56,693 nucleotides of DNA from an uncultured Clostridia bacterium (GTDB taxonomy: Bacteria; Bacillota; Clostridia; TANB77; CAG-508). The notes under the pieces are model-generated. The model made no database searches. It was not told the DNA's origin and saw nothing but the letters and a program-made list of their open reading frames with translations. Of this stretch, positions 34,393 through 44,012 are shown piece after piece. Positions within the stretch are counted from its first letter, which is position 1; every line of letters begins with the position of its first letter. The stretch covers positions 1 to 56,693 of the forward strand of contig CALXBX010000026.1 of assembly GCA_944386655.1 (NCBI GenBank), given 5' to 3'. The translations under genes and the position numbers were made by a program.

Positions 34393-34962
34393 TTACTCTT
34401 CTCTATTCACATAAGGTACTGCTGCTTCATTTGTCATAGTATTCGTCATTTCGTTAGCTTGTTCCTCATTCATAGCACTATTTTCTAGCTCATTTGTTAT
34501 TGTTTCATTTGCTTGTACATTTGTATCTATTTGATTTGCATTTTGCACATTTTCGGAAATATCTATAATATTTTCAAAAACAGATTGAAAATAAAAATAT
34601 TCTACTACTAAAACAATTATCATAAAAATGCCTACTGCAATAGCCCTTTTTACAAAATTTTCTGGTTTTAGTTTTTTATCTTTATATTTCTGATAACTTG
34701 CTGCTAAAAACGGTATACTTAAAATAATATTCACTGGTACAAATAAATACGTAAGATACGTTTTAGATTGCTCAATAATCGTTTCTTCCATTCCCCAGCC
34801 ACTTAGTATGCAAACCAATGAAACAATCATATAATTTACTGCAAAACTAATCGCGATAAATATAATTTTGTTCATTTTAGACATTTTTTTCACAAACTGA
34901 TAAATAATGAAAAGTGCAATAGCATTCACTGCTACCATCGCTAACATCATCCATATATCCAT
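34393..34962 (-). CDS. Small multi-pass membrane protein
   Basis: 189 residues, family not recognised. Four membrane segments can be seen: about 4-24, 33-54, 67-88 and 107-128. A polar tail rich in Asn, Glu and Thr follows (about 135-189, with repeated NE.N.M and TNE patterns) and looks disordered. It sits between mutL and miaA with short spacers (21 and 17 nt), so it is co-transcribed with DNA repair and tRNA modification genes. Nothing points to a specific function. Confidence 0.8.
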   Translation of the reverse strand: MDIWMMLAMVAVNAIALFIIYQFVKKMSKMNKIIFIAISFAVNYMIVSLVCILSGWGMEETIIEQSKTYLTYLFVPVNIILSIPFLAASYQKYKDKKLKPENFVKRAIAVGIFMIIVLVVEYFYFQSVFENIIDISENVQNANQIDTNVQANETITNELENSAMNEEQANEMTNTMTNEAAVPYVNREE

Positions 34963-34983
34963 TTTTCTTCTTTCCCTTCTTAA

Positions 34984-37269
34984 TTACTTTCTTCTTTCAA
35001 ATTTTCTCTCTATATCATTTTTAGTCATTCTAATAGCTGTTGGTCTTCCATGTGGACAAGTAAATGGGTTTGGAAGTACTAAAAGTGAATCTAGCAAACT
35101 TTCTACTTCTTCTTTGGTTAATGCCATATGTGCTTTCACAGCTGCTTTACAAGCAATAGTTGCCAAAAACTTTTCTTCTATTTCCTGCTTTGCTGTTCTT
35201 GCTACTGTATTAATTTCATCTAAAGTTTCTAGAAATAATTGTCTTGTATCTAAATCAATACAAATATTAGGCACTCCTGTCAATTTAATGGTATTTTCCC
35301 CAAACTCTTCTAATACAAAACCTGCTTTTTCAAACAATTCTATATTATCTTTAGCAATTCCCATTTCTTTATGTGTTAGGGTGATAATATCTGGCAATAA
35401 CATTAATTGGGAATCTTTATGTGTATCGTTATAATAATTTGCTTTTACTTTTTCATACATAATTCTTTCGTGAGCGGCATGTTGGTCTATCATATATAAT
35501 TCATTTCCCATCTCAATTAAGATATAGGTAGAAAAAGCAATTCCTATAAATTTATATACAGGTCTTTTATTTTCTTCTTTTCCTTCAAATAACGAAACAT
35601 TTTCTACTTGTTTTGGCGTAGCATCTTTTAATAAATACGCTCCTGTTTCTTCCTGAAGTGTATTTTCCTGTTGATTTTCTTTTTTAGGATTACTTCCAAA
35701 AATGCTACTATACATTTTTTCAAAGTCAACATCTTCTGTTTTGTGAATGGCTGCTTCTTCTGGAATTGTAGCTGTTTGTTCTGTCTTAGGTATATTTTCT
35801 ATTTGTTTGCTTGCTTCTTGTATTGCTTCTACATCTACTTTTTGCGTTTGTTCTTTTTCTAAAACTTCTTTTACATTCACTACTTGTGTATCCTGATTTT
35901 GCATTTTTTGCTCTAATTCTTGCTTTACTGCATTGGTATCTACTACTAAGGTATCTGCTATATTAGGCTTTGGCATAAAGTTATCTATATTTGGTTTTTG
36001 TATAAGTTCTACATTGTTTGTTTTTTCTGGCATTTGTCCGTCTAATACAAAGTCTGTCTTTTCCTTTTGCTGTCTATCTTGATACACTTTCTCTAACACA
36101 TTGTTAGTTTCTACTTCCATTGGGTTATCTCTTTTTACACGAAATCTTTGAAATAATCCTAACTTTTCTTCTTTTTGTTCTGGTATTTCTTGTGCAGAAT
36201 TTGTTGGTGTATATGTATTTATTTCTACTGCTTTTTCTTTGCTTTCCTCAGAATAGTCTCTTTCGGAATTAGACACTAAATCTGCTTTTAATAAAGTTTC
36301 TTTTATAGCATGGTATACTGCTTTAAATACTTTGCTTTCTTCTTCAAAACGTACTTCTAATTTTGTAGGATGTACATTAACATCTACTTTTTGTGGATTC
36401 ATTTCCAAGTTTAATACTAAAAATCCGAATTTTCCAATAGTAATCATTCCCTTAAAAGCCTGCTCTGCCGCTGAAGTGAGTGTTTTATCCTTGATATATC
36501 TTTGGTTGACAAAGAATAATTGATTAGAGCGATTAGAACGAGCTATTGCCGGCTTTCCTACTACACCTTTTACATGAATATCTTCATAAGTATAATCTAC
36601 CTCCAATAAATTCTCTGCTACTTCTTTTCCATAAATATTGTAGATAACAATTTTCACATCTCCATTGCCAGAGGTTTGAATAACGGTTTTCCCTCCACTA
36701 ATTAGTTTGATTGCTATATTAGGATTTACTAATGCAATTCTCGTCATAACATCTTCTATATAACCTGCTTCTGTAAAGTCCTTCTTTAAGAACTTATATC
36801 TTACTGGCGTATTATAAAATAAATTTTCTACTGTTATGGTGGTTCCATTTGGGCATCCCGCTTCTCTCTTTTCTATTACATTTCCACCTTCTACTATAAC
36901 AGAATATCCCATGTCATTTACTTTTGTTTTGGATTGCATTGTTACTTTCGCAATAGATGCTATACTCGCTAATGCCTCTCCTCTGAACCCCATAGATTTT
37001 ACAGTATCTAGGTCTTGTGCACTTCTAATTTTAGAAGTAGCATGTCTTTCAAATGCAATTTCCATATCGTCCGGCAAAATTCCTTTTCCATTATCTGTTA
37101 CACGTATATAGGATATTCCTCCGTTTTTTATTTCCACATTAATGACAGTAGCTCCTGCATCAATGGAATTTTCTACTAATTCTTTCACTACTGATGCTGG
37201 TCTTTCGATTACTTCTCCTGCCGCTATTTGATTAATAGTTAGATCATCTAGTAGTACAATATTTCCCAT
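34984..37269 (-). CDS. mutL: DNA mismatch repair protein MutL (endonuclease type)
   Basis: 761 residues. N-terminal GHKL ATPase: GEVIERPASVVKELVENSID, DNGKGI and GFRGEALASIASI (all within the first 105 residues). A long low-complexity linker (about 330-560) rich in Gln, Glu and Asn follows. The C-terminal dimer domain has DQHAAHERIMYE, the DQHA-X2-E-X4-E endonuclease motif, and CPHGRPTAIRM near the end. MutL of this type nicks the new strand after MutS binds a mismatch. No mutS lies in the window. The linker is longer than in Bacillus MutL (627 residues in total). Confidence 0.96.
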   Translation of the reverse strand: MGNIVLLDDLTINQIAAGEVIERPASVVKELVENSIDAGATVINVEIKNGGISYIRVTDNGKGILPDDMEIAFERHATSKIRSAQDLDTVKSMGFRGEALASIASIAKVTMQSKTKVNDMGYSVIVEGGNVIEKREAGCPNGTTITVENLFYNTPVRYKFLKKDFTEAGYIEDVMTRIALVNPNIAIKLISGGKTVIQTSGNGDVKIVIYNIYGKEVAENLLEVDYTYEDIHVKGVVGKPAIARSNRSNQLFFVNQRYIKDKTLTSAAEQAFKGMITIGKFGFLVLNLEMNPQKVDVNVHPTKLEVRFEEESKVFKAVYHAIKETLLKADLVSNSERDYSEESKEKAVEINTYTPTNSAQEIPEQKEEKLGLFQRFRVKRDNPMEVETNNVLEKVYQDRQQKEKTDFVLDGQMPEKTNNVELIQKPNIDNFMPKPNIADTLVVDTNAVKQELEQKMQNQDTQVVNVKEVLEKEQTQKVDVEAIQEASKQIENIPKTEQTATIPEEAAIHKTEDVDFEKMYSSIFGSNPKKENQQENTLQEETGAYLLKDATPKQVENVSLFEGKEENKRPVYKFIGIAFSTYILIEMGNELYMIDQHAAHERIMYEKVKANYYNDTHKDSQLMLLPDIITLTHKEMGIAKDNIELFEKAGFVLEEFGENTIKLTGVPNICIDLDTRQLFLETLDEINTVARTAKQEIEEKFLATIACKAAVKAHMALTKEEVESLLDSLLVLPNPFTCPHGRPTAIRMTKNDIERKFERRK

Positions 37270-37378
37270 CTATTCTTCCTCCTATGTTATTTTTCTTTCT
37301 ATCATTGGCATTATATCATTATTTTTCTATTTTTGTATAGGTTTTTTTAGATTTTTTTGGTTTTATTGTTCGAACAAT

Positions 37379-37413
37379 AAAAATGCACTCTATTTTGTGG
37401 TAGAGTACATTTT
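37379..37413 (-). terminator. Intrinsic terminator after the 37425 gene
   Basis: On the minus strand AAAATGTACTCTA and TAGAGTGCATTTT pair over 13 bp with one U-G, followed by TTATTG. It separates the 37425 gene from mutL. Confidence 0.8.
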
Positions 37414-37424
37414 GAAATTGCTCT

Positions 37425-39023
37425 TTATTCTCTTTCTGGACTTTGTGTTTTTTCTTCCCTTTCTCTTAGTCTTCTTGTTATAGCATGCATTATATTGGCT
37501 CTAAGCATAATAAGTTTATTTCTTAAATTCTGCGGTGCTCTTTCTATCTTTTTATAATAGAACTCTAATCTATTCTCCCACATTGTTGTAGTAGATTCTG
37601 TCTCCTGCTTTTCTTGTTCTTTCGTATTTTCTATACTTTGTATTTTTTCTATTTCGCCCATTTTCTCTTTTTCTTGCTCTATCTCGTTTTGGATTTCTTT
37701 TTCTTCTTGTTCATAAAGAATACATTTCTCTCCTTGCAGTCTTTTTATAGGTAAGTTTCCTTGTGCTTTTGCCATTTCTTGCAATTTTTTATAATCTACT
37801 TCTTCTTTAGGCAAAAAGGTAATAACTCCTTCGTATTCAAAATCTGTTACTGCTATTTCCGAATAAGATGTTTCTTTTCCTTGCTCTTCTTCGATTTGTT
37901 GTGGTAATTGTACCAAAATAGAAGTTAATGCATAATATTTATCTTTTACCCCATTTCTTATATATGCATCTTCACTCCCTGCTAAAAGAATTTTCTTTGG
38001 CTTTATTATATATCCATTAGGTCGTCCGTATACTCCCTTATGCTTTCCTGCTACTATTAAACTCGTTGAAATATAAGGGTCCTTATACTTTCCTTCTATA
38101 GGTCCATCTGTTACATGTACTAACATATGCTTTTCGTCTTTTAAGTAATTTTCCCATGCATTTTGAGCAAATATATTCCATTTATCTACAAAAGCTTCTC
38201 TTTCGTCTACATATTTTTCTAAATCTTGTTCCCCTTTTAATATAAGCAAATTTTTATCTATCTTCTGTATAGATTGCATTTCTTCTCTTAACTGTTCTAA
38301 ACTTTCTCTTTCTTCTGTTGAAAATTTTCCCTCATAAATATCCATATGCTGAAAAAAATTTTTTATATCTATCATGGCTCCGTTTACTTTAAGCATTCTT
38401 TCCTGTTGATATTGTTTTTCAAATGCTTCTATAGAAGAGGATAGTATATTGTTCCATTTTTCCCAAAATTCTTCTTCCGAAATAATTCCCCCATCATATT
38501 GTTGTAACATTTCTTTTAAAAGTGGTTCTTGATTTTTTATTTTTAAATGATTCATTCTTTCTAAATTTTTATAAGTAATGGTATTATTATCCTTAATAAA
38601 AGACTCTTGCTCATCCCACATTTTATATTCTGTTGTTTCTACCCATCGCAATTTTTTAGCCATATCCTCTGATAATGTAAGAACAGACATTTTATCTTCT
38701 ATATACTCACTATCATATAAACGTCCTATATGGTATAGGCTTATGTTTCCCTCTCCAATCTCTTCTTGAAAACTTTTTAATTGGCGTTCTTTTGCCATAT
38801 TTTCTAGCTCTTGTTTTTGCTCTCCTTCTACTGGAATTTCTATATTGGATTCTATTATTCTGCATAAATCATCTGTTACAATTCCTTCTTGCTTTAAGCG
38901 AGAAACTGCCCTTTGAAAATTGTCATCTTTTCCATAATCTTCTTTTATCCATGACCAATCCTGACTTTCTATTTCTTCTATAATTTCCTTTTGTTTTTCA
39001 AGAGACACTTTTATCTCAAACAT
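37425..39023 (-). CDS. Large soluble protein of unknown function
   Basis: 532 residues, not recognised. There is no signal peptide or membrane segment. Residues 1-280 are helical and charged. A more globular part (about 290-430) contains HMLVHVTDGPIEGKYKDPYI, then STSLIVAG, YGRPNGYIIKPKKILLAG, SEDAYIRNGVKDKYYALTSI and YSEIAVTDFEYEGVITFLP. The PYISTSL and E.AV.DF pieces loosely recall the STS and E.. motifs of ADP-ribosyltransferase-like folds, but spacing is not diagnostic. A Lys/Glu-rich coiled-coil tail (about 440-532) follows. It is bounded by its own terminator and has an ATG start, so it appears to be a single-gene unit. Confidence 0.75.
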   Translation of the reverse strand: MFEIKVSLEKQKEIIEEIESQDWSWIKEDYGKDDNFQRAVSRLKQEGIVTDDLCRIIESNIEIPVEGEQKQELENMAKERQLKSFQEEIGEGNISLYHIGRLYDSEYIEDKMSVLTLSEDMAKKLRWVETTEYKMWDEQESFIKDNNTITYKNLERMNHLKIKNQEPLLKEMLQQYDGGIISEEEFWEKWNNILSSSIEAFEKQYQQERMLKVNGAMIDIKNFFQHMDIYEGKFSTEERESLEQLREEMQSIQKIDKNLLILKGEQDLEKYVDEREAFVDKWNIFAQNAWENYLKDEKHMLVHVTDGPIEGKYKDPYISTSLIVAGKHKGVYGRPNGYIIKPKKILLAGSEDAYIRNGVKDKYYALTSILVQLPQQIEEEQGKETSYSEIAVTDFEYEGVITFLPKEEVDYKKLQEMAKAQGNLPIKRLQGEKCILYEQEEKEIQNEIEQEKEKMGEIEKIQSIENTKEQEKQETESTTTMWENRLEFYYKKIERAPQNLRNKLIMLRANIMHAITRRLREREEKTQSPERE

Positions 39024-39216
39024 CTTGTTTTTTACCCCTTTTTCTAATTTTTTTATAAAATACCCTTTTTAATTTTTGTATGATTTCCTTTGAAATTACA
39101 TTTTCATTTTACCAATACATTTTCCTAGTGTCAATGAGAGGTGTAACACTTTTTTCTCTTTTGAATAAGATATACCATACTAAAGAACAAGAAAAATCTG
39201 ATAGGAGGTACTTTCA

Positions 39217-39336
39217 ATGGGGAATTGCTCATGTAACAGTGAAATTCTTTGGTTCATTATCCTATTCTTGCTACTTTTCTGTGGTTGCGGCAACAGAGGA
39301 TGCGGATGCGACTGTGGCTGTAGCACTGGTTGCTAA
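39217..39336 (+). CDS. High-cysteine small membrane protein 1
   Basis: 39 residues starting MGNCSCNSEI, then a hydrophobic stretch LWFIILFLLLF and a Cys/Gly-rich tail (CGCGNRGCGCDCGCSTGC). Ten of the 39 residues are Cys. AGGAGG stands 7 nt before the ATG. The longer frame 39080-39340 covering the region is a shadow. It resembles the small 'chorion class high-cysteine' peptides annotated in clostridia, of unknown role; a sporulation or metal-related function is speculative. Confidence 0.75.
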   Translation: MGNCSCNSEILWFIILFLLLFCGCGNRGCGCDCGCSTGC

Positions 39337-39395
39337 CTAAGCCTCTTAGCAAGATAAGAAAAGTTCAAAGTATACTTTGAAAGGAGGGAAAAGTT

Positions 39396-39524
39396 ATGCC
39401 AGAAAACAGAGGTTGCGGATGCGGATGCGGCGGTTTCGGTGGAGATTGCATCTGGATCATCATCGTTTTAATTTTAATATGCTGCTGTTGTGGAGGAAAC
39501 AACAATTGTGGCGGATGCTGCTAG
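39396..39524 (+). CDS. High-cysteine small membrane protein 2
   Basis: 42 residues: a Cys/Gly-rich start (RGCGCGCGGFGGDC), a hydrophobic helix IWIIIVLILI, then CCCCGGNNN and a Cys-rich end CGGCC. Twelve Cys in all. GGAGG lies 10 nt before the ATG. It follows the first high-Cys gene by 59 nt on the same strand and ends before a strong terminator (39550-39595), so the two form a tiny operon, the only plus-strand genes between 16.9 and 54.7 kb. Confidence 0.75.
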   Translation: MPENRGCGCGCGGFGGDCIWIIIVLILICCCCGGNNNCGGCC

Positions 39525-39549
39525 TTGTTTTGCTTAAAACATAAAATAT

Positions 39550-39595
39550 AAAAAGCGCTGTGCCAATGTAAGTTTACATTGGCACAGCGTTTTTT
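39550..39595. terminator. Strong bidirectional terminator
   Basis: CGCTGTGCCAATGTAA (39556-39571) is perfectly complementary to 39574-39589, flanked by an A-tract and TTTTTT. It ends the high-Cys operon on the plus strand. On the minus strand the last codons and the stop of the HI0933-type flavoprotein lie inside the stem. Confidence 0.92.
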
Positions 39596-40891
39596 CCAGC
39601 CACATAGCCTGTAGAATAAGCAATTTGCAAATTAAATCCTCCTGTATAGGCATCTACATCAATTATTTCTCCTGCAAAGTATAAATTCTTTACTAATTTA
39701 GATTCCATGCTTTTAGGGTCTATTTCTTTTATATCTATTCCTCCTGCTGTTACAATTGCTTCTTCTATCGGTCTAAAATCCTTTAAAGTAAGTTTTAAAT
39801 ATTTTATGTTTTTTACCAATTGTTTTCTTTCTTGTTTAGTAATCAAATTAATTTTTTTATCTTCTGCTATCCCTGACAAAGCAATAGTTGGTAGAATTAA
39901 TTTTTGTGGCAGTAAGTCTTGTAGTCCGTTTTTTATTTCTTTGTTTTTGTATTTTTCAAAATCTCGTAGCAGACGGTTATCTAACTTTTCTTCTGATAAA
40001 GCTGGCTTTAAATCTATGGTTAATAGGATGTTTCCTTTTTCTAATGTTTCTTTTAAATTAGGATAGCGAAGTAAATGAGCAGAAGCACTCAAGATAATAG
40101 GACCTGACACTCCAAAATGAGTAAATAGCATTTCTCCAAAATCTTCATAAATAGTTTTATGATTTTGTTTATCCTCTACTTTTATTGCTACATTTTTTAA
40201 ACTTAGGCCCTGGCACTCTTTGCAAAATTGAAGTGAAGTATACCCTGCAGGCTGCATACACTCATTTTCTATTTGTTCCTTATTATTTGCACAAATTGGT
40301 ACTAAGGAAGGGGAAATCTTAGTAACATGGTGTCCTAGCTTTTCTACCATTTTGTAGCCATCTCCTGTAGAACCTGTTCCTGGATAGCTTTTTCCACCTG
40401 TTGCTAAAATAATTTTATCTGCTAATAAAGTTTGTTCTTTTTCTGCTGATGTTATTTTTACTCCTTTTGCGATTCCATCTTCTACTATAATTTCTTGAAC
40501 TGTTGTATTAGTTCTTATTTCTACTTTTTCTTGTTTTAACTTTTTTAAAAAAGCATCTAATACCGTTTGAGATTTATCTGTTACAGGAAAGATACGGTTT
40601 CCTCTTTCTTCTTTTACTTTTACTCCTTGTTCTTCTAAAAAGTGTATAATATCTGTATTGGTATATTGTCTAAAAGCACTAAATAAAAACTTACCGTTTC
40701 CTGGTATATTTTTGATAAATTCTTCCATAGGAAGACTACTCGTAATATTACATCTTCCTTTTCCTGTAATTAATAATTTTGTTCCGCAAACGCTCTTTCT
40801 TTTCTAATAGAATGACTTCATTTTTTCCTTTTGCTGCTCGTATTGCTGCCATCATTCCAGCAGGTCCTCCTCCTATTACAATTACTCTCAT
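39574..40891 (-). pseudogene. HI0933-type NAD(P)/FAD-dependent flavoprotein, frameshifted near the N-terminus
   Basis: The true start is the ATG at 40891, giving MRVIVIGGGPAGMMAAIRAA, the FAD-binding GXGXXG motif. This frame breaks near 40793-40804 (GAAAAGAAAGAGCG). The protein resumes one frame over with SVCGTKLLITGKGRCNITSS and continues intact to the end (IILATGGKSYPGTGSTGDGY, TAGGIDIKEID, YFAGEIIDVDAYTGGFNLQI). The HI0933/YhiN family contains flavin oxidoreductases of unclear role. A single-base indel in a purine-rich stretch is enough to explain the break, so a sequencing error is as likely as a true mutation. Without the N-terminus the enzyme cannot bind FAD. Confidence 0.8.
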
Positions 40892-40912
40892 TTTTTATCC
40901 TCCAACTATTAG

Positions 40913-42166
40913 CTAAATTCCTTTCATATTTTGAATAGCTTTTAATACACCTATTTTTCCATACTCGTAAGTAAGGCCTCCTTGTAAAAAAGCAATATAA
41001 GGAGGACGAATTGGTCCATCGCAGGATAATTCTATCGAAGAGCCTTGTGTAAATGCTCCCGCTGCCATAATTACTTTATCAGTATATCCTGGCATATCCC
41101 ATGGCTCTGGAATAGACATAGAGTCTACAGGAGACCCCATTTGTATTCCTTGGCAAAAAGCAATTAGTTTTTCTGGCGATTGCATATATATAGTTTGCAC
41201 AATATCGGCTCTTTCTTCGAAAGGTTCTGGCTCAACATGATAGCCTAAATCTCCTAACAATTTGCTAGCCAATATAGCGGTTTTTAAGCTAGCAGCCACT
41301 ACGGATGGTGCCATAAATATTCCTTGTAAAAAGGATTTGTTGATTCCTAACGTAGGACCTACTTCCTTTCCTTCTCCTGGTACAGTTAATCTCTCTGCTG
41401 CCAGTTCCACTAAATCCTTTCTTCCTACAATATAGGCTCCATTAGGAGCAATTCCTGCTCCCAAATTTTTAATAAGTGAACCAACGGCAACATCGGCTCC
41501 TACTTCTATTGGCTCTTGTTTTGCTACAAATTCGCAATAACAATTATCAATCATAATGATTACATTTTTATCAACTTCTCTAATTTTTTGAATCACTTCT
41601 TCTAATGCTTGTATTCCTATACTTTTTCTTGTACTATATCCTTTAGAACGTTGTATTTCTATGACTTTTATCTTTTTCTCTTTTAGTTTTTCTTGTATTT
41701 TTTCTATTGCAAAACTTCCATCTTCGTTTAAATCTATTTGTTCAAAATTTACACCATAAGACTTTAAAGAGCTTGGATTATCCACTATACCAATTACTTC
41801 ATCCAATGTATCATATGGTTTTCCTGTAATGCTAAGAAGAGTATCTCCAGGTCTTAAAAAAGCAAATAAAGCTACTGTTAGTGCATGTGTTCCAGAAATA
41901 AATTGTCCTCGTACTAAAGCATCTTCTGCCCTAAATATTTGTGCAAACACCTTCTCTATTGCTTCTCTTCCTACATCATTATAGCCATAACCAGAAGTAG
42001 AACCAAAATGGATTTCTGAAATATGATTTTGTTGCAAAGCATGTAGCACTTTTACACTATTATATTCGCATACTTCATCTACCTCTTCAAATCTTAAACT
42101 TAATTCTTCTTCTTTTTCTTTTGCCCACGCTTCTAATTCCGGTTTTATTCCCAACATTTCGTACAT
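40913..42166 (-). CDS. Methionine gamma-lyase family PLP enzyme
   Basis: 417 residues. It has SEIHFGSTSGYGYNDVGREA (about 50-69), GQFISGTHALTVALFAFLRP (about 86-105) and GSLIKNLGAGIAPNGAY (about 226-242), whose Lys is the expected pyridoxal-phosphate ligand. This is the clostridial 'Met_gamma_lyase' family of fold-type I PLP enzymes, once called aluminium resistance proteins; a beta- or gamma-elimination on sulphur amino acids is the proposed activity. Start ATG with GAGG upstream. It lies between the flavoprotein and the WG-repeat gene on the same strand, with 17-21 nt gaps. Confidence 0.88.
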   Translation of the reverse strand: MYEMLGIKPELEAWAKEKEEELSLRFEEVDEVCEYNSVKVLHALQQNHISEIHFGSTSGYGYNDVGREAIEKVFAQIFRAEDALVRGQFISGTHALTVALFAFLRPGDTLLSITGKPYDTLDEVIGIVDNPSSLKSYGVNFEQIDLNEDGSFAIEKIQEKLKEKKIKVIEIQRSKGYSTRKSIGIQALEEVIQKIREVDKNVIIMIDNCYCEFVAKQEPIEVGADVAVGSLIKNLGAGIAPNGAYIVGRKDLVELAAERLTVPGEGKEVGPTLGINKSFLQGIFMAPSVVAASLKTAILASKLLGDLGYHVEPEPFEERADIVQTIYMQSPEKLIAFCQGIQMGSPVDSMSIPEPWDMPGYTDKVIMAAGAFTQGSSIELSCDGPIRPPYIAFLQGGLTYEYGKIGVLKAIQNMKGI

Positions 42167-42183
42167 TTTTTACTCCTCTTTTC

Positions 42184-43959
42184 TTATTCTTCTACTAATT
42201 CGTCTGTATAATACTCTAATCCATATCCAAAGTTCAATCTACAATACTTTCCAATAAATTCCGGCTCTTCCCAATCAATGCTATAAACTGGCTCTACTAA
42301 AATGTTTCCATTTTTATCTATTACTCCCCATTTGCCATTCTGCTTTATTCCTGCAAATCCATAGCTATTACATTCTGTTACCATATCATAAACTGGCTGG
42401 ATAACCGTATTTCCTTCTTTATCTCTAAATCCCCATTTGCCATTTTCTTGATAAGCAAATAAAGTATTTTCTGTAAAAATGCTTGTATTTTGTATTGGGT
42501 TTCCTTGTTTATCCAAATATTCTCTTTGAGTGTCTGTGGTTATTTTTATATAATTTTCTTCTACATATACAGTAGCATTCGTTAAAGATACTACTTTTTC
42601 CATGTTTTCGTTATATAAATCTGTTGTATTCGTAGAAGTATCTATTGCTTGTAATACATTAGTATTTTCTAATTTTTGTATTACTCCATAAGTGGATGGT
42701 ATTTTTTGTTCTTTCTTGCTATTTATAACACCAACCTTTCCACCTTCTGTTACTATAAAATTGTCGCCAAAAGCATATTCTATATAAGTATACTTGCTAT
42801 CTAAAATAGGAGATTTATTTTCATCTACTACTCCGTAAAGTTGATTATCTTGAATAGCAATACTATACGGAGTACCTTCTATAGCAATATAACTTGTCTC
42901 TTCTATTTCTTGCTTTTCTCCTTGAAAATTATATAATTCAATGTTTCCATCTTTTTGTGTTTGAATACCGTTATTTACAAATAAAATTGTATTAAATTCT
43001 GGTTCTAATATTGTTTTTCCTTCTCTTGTAATAACACCTTCTTTTCCGTCTTTTTGTACAATAAACATATCATGACTATTATTATATTCTGCTTCTTCAT
43101 ACTTTTCTTGTGTTATACTTTCTTTATTTTTCATAATAGTGGCTTGTCCATTTTCAAAAGCTAATAAATAAATATCTTCTCCTTTTATTTCTGTTATTCT
43201 GTCTATTTCATTATATTTAGCTTCTAAAAGTTGCTCTCCTTTATACGTAATATACCCATAACGATATCCTTGTTCTGTTTTATTTGCCACAATAAAACCT
43301 GCCTCTTGGTATTTGCTTGCTTCTTCATAATATCCATCTGCTGTAATAGTATCATATTCTACTGGTACCATTTCTTTTCCCTTTATATTAATAACTCCAT
43401 ATTTTCCTTCTTGTCCCACTAGTAAACAACCTTCTTTATAGGAAAGACTTTCTATAGAGTCATAAATAGGTTTTGTCAGTTCTTTTCCTGTAAAATCTAT
43501 AATTCCATATTTTCCATCTTGTTTATAGCGCAAAACGCTCTTTTCAAAAGGTACTTCATCTACACTAGCATCTTTAAATGCTAAAGCAGTTACTTGTTCA
43601 TATTTACTAAATAATACTTCTTTTTTATCATTTACTACCATAGTTTGATAATCTTCGTTGGATTGATAATTCGAATAACAAATAAATATAGCCTTAGAAG
43701 GGTTTGGTATTTGTATCATATCATACTGTGGTTCTATTATAATATTACCATTTTTATCGATAATACCATATTGTTCCTGCTCATATAGCTTAAAATATTG
43801 ATGTTCCCCTACTTCTTCCACTTCATAACTTTTATCTGTCATAGAAAAATACAACAATACTCCCAACATCACAGCTATAATAAGAATAACTAGTACTATA
43901 ATGATTCCTACCTTTTTACTTTTAGCATTACTTACTTTCTTTTCTACTTGTTTTTTCAT
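42184..43959 (-). CDS. Membrane-anchored WG-repeat protein
   Basis: 591 residues. The basic N-terminus is followed by one membrane helix (about 18-42, VGIIIVLVILIIAVMLGVLLYF). The remainder is a chain of WG (KWG) repeats of about 35-50 residues, recognisable as QYGIIDKNGNIIIEPQYDMI, KYGIIDFTGKELTKPIYDSI, KWGFRDKEGNTVIQPVYDMV and KWGVIDKNGNILVEPVYSI. These form beta-propeller-like folds. The domain would face outside the cell. No enzyme motif is seen; binding or sensing at the envelope is inferred. It lies between the CNNM gene and the PLP enzyme gene. Confidence 0.88.
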   Translation of the reverse strand: MKKQVEKKVSNAKSKKVGIIIVLVILIIAVMLGVLLYFSMTDKSYEVEEVGEHQYFKLYEQEQYGIIDKNGNIIIEPQYDMIQIPNPSKAIFICYSNYQSNEDYQTMVVNDKKEVLFSKYEQVTALAFKDASVDEVPFEKSVLRYKQDGKYGIIDFTGKELTKPIYDSIESLSYKEGCLLVGQEGKYGVINIKGKEMVPVEYDTITADGYYEEASKYQEAGFIVANKTEQGYRYGYITYKGEQLLEAKYNEIDRITEIKGEDIYLLAFENGQATIMKNKESITQEKYEEAEYNNSHDMFIVQKDGKEGVITREGKTILEPEFNTILFVNNGIQTQKDGNIELYNFQGEKQEIEETSYIAIEGTPYSIAIQDNQLYGVVDENKSPILDSKYTYIEYAFGDNFIVTEGGKVGVINSKKEQKIPSTYGVIQKLENTNVLQAIDTSTNTTDLYNENMEKVVSLTNATVYVEENYIKITTDTQREYLDKQGNPIQNTSIFTENTLFAYQENGKWGFRDKEGNTVIQPVYDMVTECNSYGFAGIKQNGKWGVIDKNGNILVEPVYSIDWEEPEFIGKYCRLNFGYGLEYYTDELVEE

Positions 43960-44012
43960 TTTTATTCCTTCCTTTCTAATACACAGCTTTCGAGTGGAAA
44001 AGAATTCATTTC

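Noticed and set aside
39080-39340. 86-codon open frame over the first high-cysteine gene
   Set aside because: The overlapping 39-codon frame has a perfect AGGAGG, a membrane helix and Cys pattern; the long frame has no start signal.
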